DNA of 64,000 nt from Stomorhina lunata (lineage: Eukaryota; Arthropoda; Insecta; Diptera; Rhiniidae): contig OW121742.1 in NCBI GenBank assembly GCA_933228675.1, forward strand, positions 36,960,779-37,024,778, given 5' to 3'. A program made the translations under genes and the position numbers. Within the stretch, counting starts at the first letter, position 1; every line of letters starts with the position of its first letter. Positions 34,106-46,500 of the stretch are shown piece after piece. Under the pieces are notes generated by a model. The model was not told the origin of the DNA and did not search any database. It saw nothing but the letters and a program-made list of their open reading frames with translations.

Positions 34106-35120
34106 CCACTAAAATTAAAAAATTTTCTATAAATTTTGAAAAATTCTCTTCAAAATACGATATTTTTTAAAAATTTCCTATATAAGTAAGAAAATTTTGA
34201 AAAATTTCTTATAAAAATAAGAAATTTTAGAAAAAATTTCCTATAAAAATAAGAAATTTTTGAAAATTTTCCTATAAAAATGAGAAAATTTTCCTATAAA
34301 AATGAGAAAATTTTCCTATAAAAATGAGAAATTTTTGAAAAATTTCCTATAAAAATGAGAAATTTTTGAAACATTTCCTATAAAAATAAGAAATTTTTGA
34401 AAAATTTTCTATAAAATAAGAAATTTTTGAAAAATTTCCTATAAAAATAAGAAAATTTTGAAAATTTTTCTATAAAAAAAAGATAAATAAAAATAAGTAA
34501 TTTTTGAAAAATTGCATATAAAAATAAGTAATTTTTGAAAAATTTCCTATACAAATAAGAAATTTTTAAAAAATTTTCTATAAAAATAAGAAATTTTTGA
34601 AAAGTTTCCTATAAAAATAAGAAATTTTTGAAAGATTTCCTATAGAAATAAGAAATAAGAAATTTTTGAAAAATTTCCTATAAAAATAAGAAATTTTTGA
34701 AAAATTTTCTGTAAAAATAAGTATTTTTTGAAAAATTTTCTATAAAAATAAGAAATTATTGAAAAATTTTCTATAAATATAAGTAATTTTTGAAAAGTTT
34801 TCTATAAAAATAAGAAATTTTTCAAAAATTTTCTATAAAAAAAATAAATTTTTGAAGAATTCCCGATAAAAATAAGAATTTTTCGAAAATATCCTATAAA
34901 AATAAAAAAAATTTGAAAAATTTTTTATAAAAATAAGAAATTTTTGAAAAGTTTCCTATAAAAATATGATATGTTTGAAAAATTTACTATAAAAATAAGA
35001 ATTTTTTGAAAAATTTCATATAAAAATAAGAAATTTTTGAAAAAAATCCTATAAGAATAAGAAATTTTTGAAAAATTTCCCATAAAACTAAGAAATTTTT
35101 GAAAAATATTATAAAATCTA
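34106..35120. repeat. 31-bp minisatellite array, reverse orientation
   Basis: About 32 diverged units of the AAATTTTTGAAAAATTTCC, TATAAAAATAAG type. Orientation is opposite to the 29525-32735 array. It ends about 230 bp from the formin B stop codon. Confidence 0.93.
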
Positions 35121-35294
35121 AATTTTAATGGACTCTTATCATCTATATTTCCCGGATTTTTGTATATTAATTATTTAAAAATCTTATCTTAAAATCAACA
35201 AAAAACTCTAACATTTACTTAATTTTATATTTTTGTTTCACTTCAATATGTTTCAATTTTACGTATATCTAATCTCAATTTGTTTTTGGAATGT

Positions 35295-35300
35295 TTTATT
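35295..35300 (-). promoter_or_regulatory. Candidate formin B polyadenylation signal
   Basis: AATAAA on the minus strand (TTTATT on the plus strand) lies about 46 bp after the formin B stop codon, in T/A-rich sequence. If it is used, formin B transcripts end before the formin A exons. Confidence 0.45.
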
Positions 35301-35345
35301 TTTTGAACGTATGCTTCCCTGTTCCCCTACAATCGTCTTCTCTAT

Positions 35346-37528
35346 TTACTTTGTACGCTTTGTAGCACTAGCCGTAGTGGGTCTCATAAAACTACTCACA
35401 CCTCTTGAGGCCGAAGTACTGCGTGCTGTTACGGTTCTTGTTGTATTTTGTGGATTCGTAACATTGGCCTTGACCATTAAAGCGGAACGAGCGTTTAGAG
35501 AACGCGTGGAGCCCACATTTGTTTGATTCTCCTTGAAACTAGTGCTGCCCAAGTTACTAGTAGACGAGTGTCGGGGATTTGAGGTTTGAGAGTTCAGACG
35601 TCTGACCACCACTATACTGGGTCCAACACTAGACCCACTAGAGCTGGAACGACTAGCGGGTACACCACCCGTTGAGCCAGTCAAACGACTGGGATTATTG
35701 CGCAGATTTTGTGTGGTCAGGGGTCTTTTACTGGGTGAGGAATCTACGGATACAGTATGTAAGGGAGATTTATTTATACTACTGCCAGCCATGGGCATAC
35801 GTTTAACGGTTTGTGTGGAAGCGCCACTATTGATGGAAGAGCGTGAAGAACGTAAACTGTTACGAGAGCTACTGCGCTCTACATCTCGCTTGGTTGAACC
35901 CGATGACGAGGATGAAGGCTCTGAATTTGTTAAAGTCTTACGCATTGAGGTGGCTCTGCGTATGGCATTGTTGGTAAAATTACTCATATGGGCTGCCGCT
36001 GTAGAACTGGCGGGACCTTGCACCAATTGCCCATTAGGCATACGAGTTGAGCGTGCACGATCTACCGATGAGGAAGCTGTTCGTCGTGGTGAGGATTGTG
36101 TTGTTGCGGGTTGTGACTTAGAGGAAGATGATGATGAACGAAGTCTTGAGATTTGTAATCTATCCGCCAAACGGCTGGAAATCTTCTGTATAGGTGTAGT
36201 TCTTTGTGACATAGTTTTCTGCGCCAATTTGGGCAATTCATTGACCTCATTGCAAGAAGAATTTGTGCTCTCCTTGCCATGAGAGGGTGTATCGGAGACT
36301 AGACTTTGGGTTTCCTCAAAACCTTCATCGTTAAGTTCATGATTTGATATCTTGATCAAAGTAGTGCCATTGGCAGTTGTGGTGGTGGTGCTATTGCTAT
36401 TACAGAGTCCTGATCTTTGAGCCATGATTTCGCGTGGCGGACTCCATAAACGTTCGGGACAATCTGTGGGTGATTTGAGATTTCTTAAAGCCTCCTGAAC
36501 ATCCTCTTGATTAATAGAACTAATATGACGTCCTACTTTCTCTAGTTTTGTTATAGTCTTAACCGAAATATTTCCACGTTTGCTCTTAATTTCGCCATTC
36601 TTCTGTTCCACTGCTATGGGGTTCTTTAAAGGTTTGTCATCTTTTTTGGTTTGAGATTTTTGGATTTCTGCGCTTTTGGCTAATTGTGTTAAGGAATTCT
36701 CCTCACTCGAATCTTTGGTAGAAGTTAGGTCCTCATTACCACTACTATAGTCAGTAGGACGTTTATAACGTCTAGTACGCCTGGCCATAGAATAACGATC
36801 AAAGTGTCCCGGTGTCTCGGATGTCTCCAAATCATTATTACTCTCCATTAACTCCTTCGATTTGTTATTGTTGGTTTGTGTGGCCAAAGGCTCACTTCTA
36901 TTCAATGTTACCAGAGTAGTGGTAGGACTAGATATGATTCTTCTTGTTACTGGCGGTGTTTCTATATTATCAGCATCAATTTCCTTACGATTTGAGCCCG
37001 TCGTTGAGTTTTTGTGACTTGTTTGATTATTGTATATGCTTGAGGTATTGCTTTCCGATTTAATGACTTCACTTGGAACTTCTTCAAAAGTAAATTTATT
37101 TTGACTATTGGTAAGACGATTTTTGGATATGGGAGACTTAATATGATTTTCGGCATTTACTTTGGTACTACTAGCTGTTTCGGTTGACGGTGGCGATCTT
37201 AGGTTATCGTAACCCGCTAAACGTTTGCTGTTTTCAGTTTGATCCTTCTCCATAATGGAGGGAGAGCGTATATAGATTTTCAAACGATCCGTAGCTTCTC
37301 GTTCTCCCAGCTGTTGTATCAGAGATTTACGGCGATCTTCTTCGGCTATAGATTCCAGCTGGGAGTTATTGTTCTCCGTGGAACGTTGTCTTCTATAGAC
37401 CACGTCGTCAGATTTTGAAGTGTTATTTAAGAGCGTGCTGGTGGTCTTTGAGGGGGATGTCATTTCCTCATCCTTTGTGATGGTTCTTTCCCTTTGTTTG
37501 TAGGAATTTTCACGAGCGTTATTAACAT
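35346..37528 (-). CDS. form3: Formin B Ser-rich terminal exon
   Basis: A 727-codon exon entered through GAT (DVNNARENSYKQRERTITKD). It is low in complexity and rich in Ser, Thr, Asn and Arg. Recognisable pieces shared with formin A are KVGRHISSINQEDVQEALRN followed by LWSPPREIMAQRS, and ISSRLADRLQISRLRSSSSS. It ends TASATKRTK with TAA. The plus-strand frames over this exon are antisense shadows of Ser codons. Confidence 0.9.
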
Positions 37529-40500
37529 CTGAAGAGAGAAGAAGATATACGTTATTTTAGATTAGGAAAAGCTTTAATTTCAGATTTTTGAATAGCGCCC
37601 TCTCTTAGGAACTTCTTAGATTTATAGATAACTTGAATCCGTGTGTAACAGAGCTTTAACCTTAAGCTCTTAAAGGAACATAAATCTATAGATAACAGAA
37701 CTTTTATTCGTAGGTTCTTTAAGAAACTAGAATCTGTGGATAACAGAGCTTTAACTTAGGTTTTCTAATGAATTTAAGTCTCTGGGTAAAAGATCTTTAA
37801 TTTAAGGAACTAAAGCTTTTATCGTAGGTTCTTTAAGGAACTTGAATCTGTGGATACTAGAGCTTTTATCGTAGGTTCTTTAAGAAACTTTAATCTGTTG
37901 GTAACAGAGCTTTTCTATAGGTACTAGGACGCTTTAATCGAACATTCATTAAGGAACTTAAACCTATAGATATCAACGCTTTAATCGTAGGTTCTTTAAG
38001 AATCTTAAATCTATGGATAACAGAGCTTTAATCTAAGGTTTTCTAAGGAATTTAAATCTATGAGCACCAGAGCTTTAATCGTAGGTTCTTTAAGGAACTT
38101 CAACCTGTGGGTAACAGAGCTTTAATCGTAAAGTCTTTGAGGAGTATAAATCTATGAGAACCAGAGATTTAATTGTACGTTCTTTAAGGAACTTTAACCT
38201 GTTTGTAACAGAGCTTTAATCGTAAGTTCTTTGAGGAATATGAATCTATGGGAACCAAGGCTTTAATTGTAGGTTATTTAAGGAACTTCAACCTGTGGGT
38301 AACAAAGCTTTAATCGTAGGTTCTCTGAGGAATTTGGATTAATGGGTACCAGAGGTTAAATAGCATTAACGTACCTGCTATAGCTTGTATCGTACCGACA
38401 ACATCGGTGTCTAATGTCTTGGAGGGCTTCCAATCGGGATAAACACGTTTATAGCCATCCTTGGACTGACTATTATTGTTGTTGTTGTTGTTATGATTAG
38501 TGTTGTTAGTATCATTAGTACAAGTGTTCGGGGTGGTTGGTACAAATTTCTCTTCAGGCAATGTGTCCAACTTTCGTTCGCTTTCTGGAATTCAAATTTT
38601 TCAAAAAGAATTAATCAAATCTATAATAAAAATAGGTAAAATGGAACATACCCGATTCGTTTTCAAGCGAACGCCTATTGATGTTAACCAAACGTCGCTT
38701 ACGTTTGTATTCCTCGTCTTGTTTTTCATCGTTTTCGTTCGATTGTAACCAGGTTTCGATCTTTTGGCGCCATTCACGAGATATTCTGAAAGCAAAATAG
38801 ATATAAATATGAAAAGCTTTAAAGAAAAGGTCAAGGCCCTTATTATTAGATCAATAACTAAATTGAATACAATTATTCAAGCAATATACTACCTCGTTCA
38901 AGGCAACATATTAGCTTTCTTTCTAACGATCTTTGGTTCAAGGAATCTCTTCAAACCAACGGCCGACAGAAAGAATCTTCTTTCTCTTTCTTACTGCCAG
39001 AGAAAGAAAACGTGACTTAAACCTCGTCTTGCTTCTGCAATTGGTTTTTAAATATTAAGACAAATTGCCGGCTTCTAAAAATAGGAGTGCAGACCTATGC
39101 TTTGAACTCACCTTGGTTTTGTTTCATCTTGTGCTGTTTGTGGGATTTCCCCATTGCTGGGCGATAATGGCGAAGCCTTTTCTGGCACATTAATTGGTAA
39201 GGGTGAAGCGGCTCTTTCACGATCAGCCCCAAAGTCAATATTTAACAATTCTGGACGTTTACGACTAGAACTACCTGAACGAGCCCGTCTGGCCCAGGAA
39301 CGATCTGAAATTATTAAGACAAATAATCGTTATTAGAACAGACAATTCATCCAAATTCTTTCATCTCCTACCCAAACTTCCATAGGCTGCTTTGCGTTCC
39401 CTGCTATTGCGCTCTTGTCCTGAGGATCTCAAGAATTCCATAAGATCATCCTCCTCGGCCATAACACGACTTCTGCGTCTTCTCATACTGCCATTAGGTG
39501 TAATATCAGGCGACTCACAATTACCATTCGAGGCCTCCATGCGTATAAAACTACTATTGCTTTCCATATTGCCATTGTTGAAGGAACCGAAACGTTTGCG
39601 GGACAAAGCGGGGCTGGCTCGAGGATCAAAAGAGCAATCCAAAGAGTATTGATTCTCATAATCCGAAACGGGAGTACCATTTTGATTGGCTTGAAGAAAA
39701 AATTGGGAAAAGAAATAAATGAAACGAGGCATTAAAGATAAATTTGCGCAACCCACCATATTTTGCTCTCCTAGCCAACTGTTCTTCTCTCTGCTTTTGT
39801 CTTAAATTGGCCTGTTCCTCCAGCTGTTGGCGTTTTTCGTTTTCCTTAACAGCCTGTTTGAATTTATCACAGAATGTTTGGAAGATTTTAAAGCATTCCT
39901 CTAGTCTAAAACTGGCGGGATCTTCACAGAAGAAATCGGCTAATTTCAAACGCATGGATTCAACGGCATCCAAGCCCGATTTGAGGACAGCAATATCACC
40001 TTCTGCATTTTGTATAAATTCCATCATTTGGTCTTTGATATCCTCATCGGTTTGGGGTAACTCAATTTGTTTTTTGATCTTTTGCAACTGGGTATCCAGA
40101 TTCTTGATATCAATACCGATTTGTTCGACATTGGTTCTGGAAAGGCAGTAAAAACATCAGATTCGGAATTTTTAATATATAAAATATGACTTACTTGGAA
40201 GCATTTTCTAAAGTACTAAGCTCATTGGTAAAGTTCAACAGGGCAGGATTACGTTTTTCCGCTTGAATGGCTACGAAATGTATAAGATTCATACCCGGTT
40301 TATTGGCTCGTATATCGGTCAATTTCGTTAAAGATGTAAGCTTAACACCGGCAGCATTGCCAGCATAGCCACCCGAGTTAAGGAAGTTACCAGCCACCAC
40401 TACTAGGTACAGAACTTCTCGCAAGGTTTTGTTGTTTATAAGATCTATACGAAATTTGTTGAAAGTTCAAATTAGTAAGGGAAATAAATTTCTTTTTCGT

Positions 40501-43500
40501 GAAGCTCAAACTCACCATCACCAGCCTCTATCATTGAATTTATACAGGGATCTAGATATGTAATATTTGCAGCGAATTCCTCCTTAAGCAACATGCTCTC
40601 AATGCGTAGTTTATAGCTGAAAATAAGATAGAATAAAAAGGCTATTCTTAGGAAATTTGAACTGGAGTTTGTGGAGAAAGCTACTTACTTTGGCACCTCC
40701 ATTAACAGCAGCAAAAACTTTTCCGCTCTACCCAAACGCTGACGATCTCCATTGAAGGTTTTCAGCATATCAATTTCATCAACTTCGGGTAGTATTTTTA
40801 AGAGACCTCTTAGCTTTTCAGCTCCTATTATCTCATGATTACCATCTTGTATCAGCTGAACAATGTCTTCATTGGAATTGTAGCTAGAAAGTTTTCATTA
40901 AATTTAGTTAATTCTGTCTTGGGAAATTTTAATCTTAAGGTCATAGTAAGAACTCTAAAGGGTCAAAGTTGAATTAAGATGTAATAGAGCCTTACTCGTT
41001 TGTTGTTTAAGAAACTTAAATCTAGAGGTAACAGAGCTGTAATCGGAGGTTGTTTAAGGAACTCGAATCTAGAGCTTTAATAGTATTTTGTTCAAGAAAC
41101 TTGACTCGATAGGCAACCGAGCTGTAATTGTAGTTTGTTTAAGGAACCTGATTCGATAGGCAACCGATCTACAATTGTAGGCTGTTTAAGGAACTTTAAT
41201 CGATAGACAACCGAGCTTTAATCGTAGGTTCTTTAAGGAACTTGAATCGATAGACAACCAAACTCTAATCGTAGTTTTTTTAAGGAACTTGAATCGATAG
41301 GCAATCAAACTTTAATCGATAGGCAACCGAATTCAAGTCGATAGGCAACCGAACTTTAATCGAAGGTTCTTTAAGGAACTTGAATTGATGGGCAGTCAAA
41401 CTTAAATCATAGGTTCTTTAAGAAAGTTGAATTGATAGGCAACCAAACTTTAATCGTAAGTTCTTTAAGGAACTTGAATCGACAGACAACCGAACTTTAA
41501 TCATAGGTTCCTTAAGGAACTTAAATCGATAGACAGCCAAATTTACATCGTAGGTTCTTTAACGAACTAGAGTCAATAGGCAACTAAACTTTAATCTTAG
41601 ATTCTTTAAGGAACTTGGATCGATAGACAACCGAACTTTAATCGTAGGTTCCTTAAGGAACTTAAATCGATAGACAGCCAAATTTACATCGTAGGTTCTT
41701 TAAGGAAAGACCGAATTCGAGTCGATAGGCAACCGAACTTTAATCGTAGGTTCTTTAAGGAACTTGAATCTATAGGCAACCAAACTTTAATCGATTAGCA
41801 CCCGAATTCGAGTCGATAGGCAACCGACTTTAATCGTAGGTTCTTTAAGGAACTTGAATCGATGGGCAACTGAACTTTAATCGTAGGTTCTTTTAGGAAC
41901 TAGAGTCGATAGGCAACTAAACTTTAATCTTAGATTCTTTAAGGAACTTGGATCGATAGACAACCGAACTTTAATCGTATGTTCTTTGAGGAACTTGAAT
42001 CGATAGGCAACCGATCTTCAATCATAGGCTGTTAAAGGAACTTTAATCGATAGACAACAGAGCTTAAATCGTAGGTTCTTCAAGGAACTTGAATCGAAAG
42101 ATAAGCTAGCTTTTATCGTAAGTAACCTAGATTCAAAAGGTATCCAAGCTTTGGGCGACTTTCAAGTTACAAAGCTTTAGCCTTAGGTTCTTGTCAAAAT
42201 TTGTCAAACCCAAAACCCCAACTTACCCCTTAAACTGCTTGAGGAATATGTTCACATTGAGACTCCGCTTGCCATCTAACAAATTAATCTCTGTACTTTC
42301 CTTCTTCGATTTACGATCCAAGGTATCATAACCACTGCTATTGCCATTATTACCACTACTATCGGCCCTTCCCAGTTTTGGTGAGCCCTGGGCGCTGGTC
42401 GATTGCAAACAAAACAAGCCTTCCATTTCATTCCAGTCCAACTCTTCCATTGAGCTATCCTGATGATTATTAGCTACTATAGTCCAAAGATTTTGCTTGC
42501 CCAAGACCTTGTGCGGAGGTATTTTGCCCCAATTCAAAGTTTTCATTTTAGCCTTAGGGGCGGGTGTGTCTTGTTGCGGCAACAGAACATCATTAACGCG
42601 GGGTTCGGGTGTCAAAGAACGAGCAGGCATAGAATTCTTAACGCTTAACAATTTACCGCCAGGCGGTGGTGCTGGAGGGGCTCCGGGTATGGGTGGTGGT
42701 AATGGCGGTCCATTACAGAGTTTCATAGGTGGAGGAGGCGGTGGTGGTGCTCCCTTACCAAGAGCCGCATTCTGCGGACTGGGTGGTGGAGCTGGTGCGG
42801 GTGGTGGTGGTGGAGGTGGTGCAGGTGTAGGTGTAGGACCATTTGGTTTACGCGTCGGACTGGTAGCATCACTGCGACAATTTTGGCATGTGAATTTCTG
42901 AGCCGTTGTGGTGCGTAATAAACGCACCGAATCTTCATGATTTTCGAGTAGTGTAGCACGGTGTACAAGCTTTTCCGTTGTATCCCAGATCACATCACTC
43001 ACTGGCTCCTTGGGGTCAATGCGCAGCAGATGCTGTAGTATACTAAGGAATGGCACTTCCTGAGGTGTATCGGCCACCTAGAAATGTATGTAAAGTGTAG
43101 AAAAAGGAAAGTTCATAAATTATAAAATTGATTTATAGTTATTGGTGTTTTTATTTCTAAAATAAATTTAAAGTTCTCTAGTTTTTTTTGCCAAAAGCTT
43201 TCATTAAAATACGTAAGTTTGTTTTTGGAAACCTGTTTGTCTTATAAGGCTTTTAAGAGCAGTGGCTCCGTTTTGTTCAAAATCCATAAATATAAATTAG
43301 TCTATGGACACGATCTGTCCACATAGATAGAGACATGCAAACATAAATGTTCTGGTGAAACGTTAACCATAAATTAGTATCACATGTGCGAATAAGTGGT
43401 ATGCAAACAAGTTGTTAGAAGTACAGTGGGAAAGAAAAGTATTTTTGGCTACTATAAAATTGTTGAAGAAACTGAAAACTATAGGAAACAGAGCTTTCAT

Positions 43501-46500
43501 TGTAGATTTAAAGAATTTAAATCGATTGATAACCGAGTCTTAATCTTTAGGGTATTTAAATCGATTAATAACCGACCTTTAACCTTAAATTCTTTAGGGA
43601 ACTTGAACTTAAATCAAGAGGTAATTGAGCTTTAATAGAATGTTGTTTAAGGAATTTGAATCTGGACGTAACCGAGCTTTAATCGTAGGTTGTTTAAATA
43701 ACTCGATTCTAGAGGTAACCGAGCTTTAATCGGAACTTAAGTCTAGAGGTAACATAGCTTTCATCGTAGGTTGTTGAGGGGATTTGAATCCAGATGTTAT
43801 ATAGCTTTAATGGTAGGACTTGAATCCAGAGGTAACAGAGCTTTAATTGTAGGTTGTTTAAGGAACTTGAATCTAGAGGTAATAGAGCTTTAATCGATTT
43901 TTGTTTAAGGAACTTGAGTCTAGAGGTAATAGAGCTTTCATCGTATTTTGTTTAAGGAACTTGAGTTTAGAGGTAATACAGCTTTCATAGTGTGTTGTTT
44001 AGGGGACTTGAATCCAGAGGTAATTAATTGTAGGTTGTTCAAAAAACTTGAGTCTGGAGGTAACAGATCTTTCATCGTAGGTTGTTTAGTGGACTTGAAT
44101 CCAGAGGTAACCAAGCTTTAAACGTAGGTTGCTCAAGGAACTTGAGTTTAGAGCTAACAGAGCTTTCATCGAAGGCTATTTAGGGGACTTGAATCTAGAG
44201 GTAATAGGGCTTTAATCGTAGGTTGTTTAGGGGACTTGAATCCAGAGGTAACCGAGCTTTGATCGTAGGTTATTTAGGGCACTTAAAACCAGAGGTAACA
44301 GAGCTTAATTCATAGGTTGTTTAAGAAACTTGAATCTAGAGGTAACCAAGCTTTAATCGTAGGTTGTTTAGGAAACTTGAATCTAGAGGTAACCAAGCTT
44401 TAATCGTAGGTTGTTTAAGGAACTTGAATCTAGCGGTAACCAAGCTTTAATCGTAGGTTGTTAAAGGAACTTAAATCCAGAGGTAAGAGAGCTTAATTCA
44501 TAGCTTGTTTAAGGAACTTTAATCTAGAGGTAACCAAGCTTTAATCGTAGGTTGTTTAAAGAACTTAAATCCAAAAGGTAACAGAGCTTAATTCATAGGT
44601 TGTTTAAAGAACTTAAATCCAAAAGGTAACAGAGAGAATCTAGAGGTAACCAAGCTTTAATCGTAGGTTGTTTAAGGAACTTGAATCTAGAGGTAACAGA
44701 GCTTAATTCATAGGTTGTTTAAGGAACTTGAATCTAGAGGTAACCAAGCTTTAATCGTAGTTTGTTAAAGGAACTTAAATCCAGAGGTAAGAGAGCTTAA
44801 TTCATAGCTTGTTTAAGGAACTTTAATCTAGAGGTAACCAAGATTTAATCGTAGGTTGTTTAAAGAACTTAAATCCAAAAGGTAACAGAGATTAATTCAT
44901 AGGTTGTTTAAGGAACTTGAATCTAGAGGTAACTAAGCTTTAATCGTAGGTTGTTTAAGGAACTTAAATCCAGAGGTAAGAGAGCTTAATTCATAGGTTG
45001 TTTAAGGAACTTTAATCTAGAGGTAACCAAGCTTTAATCGTAGGTTATTTAAGGAACTTATATCCAGAGGTAACGGAGCTTCCATCGTAGTTGTTTAAGG
45101 AGCTTGAATTTAAAGTTAATCGAGCTTTCATCGCAGGTTGTTTAAGGAACTTCAATCATGAGGTAACCGAGCTTTAATCGTAGGTTACATGAATCTGGAG
45201 GTTACTGAGCTTTTATCGTGATTGTTTAAGAAACTTGAATCTAGAGTTTGTGGCGCTTTAACCGTAGGTTGTTTAAGGAACTTGAATCTAGAGTTTATCG
45301 AGCTCCCATCGTAGGTTGTTTAAGGCAATTTCAATCCAAGGTAATCGACTTTATTTTATAGGTTGTTTAAGTAACTTGAATCTGGAGGTAACTGAGCTTT
45401 CATCGAGGTAATCGAACTTTGTAGGTTGTTTAAGGAATTTGAATCTAGAGTTTATCAAGCCTTCATCGTAGGTTGTTAACGAAAATTATATGCAGCCAAA
45501 GCACCGATCGTAAGAAGCTTAAGGAAAGAAAGCTTTACTTTATATAGCTTTTGTCTCCCACTGTACTTGTTTTTATTTATTTCTCCACACATTTGCAATA
45601 TATTTATAAGTATATTCATTTTACGCTATTTTGTCGTCAAAGTTGTTTTAGAAAAAGTTTTGTTACCAGCAACCTTGACAAATTATGCACTAATATGGTA
45701 AATAAATTACAAACTGCTTAATAGTAAGTACTTTTAGTGCAATATTAATGTACATTTAATTTTATTCTATTTATCGTTTTTTTAGTTTTTTGCTTTTGTT
45801 TAAATTGTATAAAAAAAATATGGAGATATATATTTCGCTAACAATCAACAGATAATTTCTAAATAATAAACCAATAACAAATAAATTACATCTTAACAAA
45901 TAGGAATATTAATAGAAAATTACACCTGGTCCAATTGTAAAAGCTTTTAGTAATGAAATGGGGTTTTTGCGAATGAAAGTAATCGAGCTTTTTATCACGG
46001 ATCGTGAGGGAGAACCTTGAGTTCTCCCTCACGATCCGTGATAAAAATAATAATAACGGTTTAATGGCGGTTTTAAAGATAATGTCAACAATTTTAAAAT
46101 ATTGATTCACAAATTAATATTTTGTCTATGTACAAGATCGATCTTATAAAATATGAAAAGGAATGATCATAGTAAAAGATCGGTAACACTAGACATCAGT
46201 GTTCAACTCGTAACTAGTTGTTACATTTAAAATTCAATTAATTCTAATAACAAATAAAATTATCAATATCTTACCTGTCGCAATATCGCATAGAAGACGT
46301 CAAGATGTGAGTTTAGGTTGATGCCATTTGGGCCCTGTAGGCTTTGGGCTTCGTCGCATTCTCTTTGTTCGTCGAATACGTCCAATTGTACAATAATATC
46401 TCCTACACTTTGTGCAACTTTTCTATAATACAATTAAGAAAACAACAAAAACAAATAATAAATAAATATTGTTAATATATATAGCATTATTTATTAATAA

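Noticed and set aside
35698..36282. 194-codon plus-strand frame
   Set aside because: Antisense of the Ser/Arg-rich formin B terminal exon; Leu/Glu-rich composition is what complementary Ser codons give.
42497..42901. Gly-rich frame opposite formin B FH1
   Set aside because: Antisense shadow of the polyproline FH1 exon.
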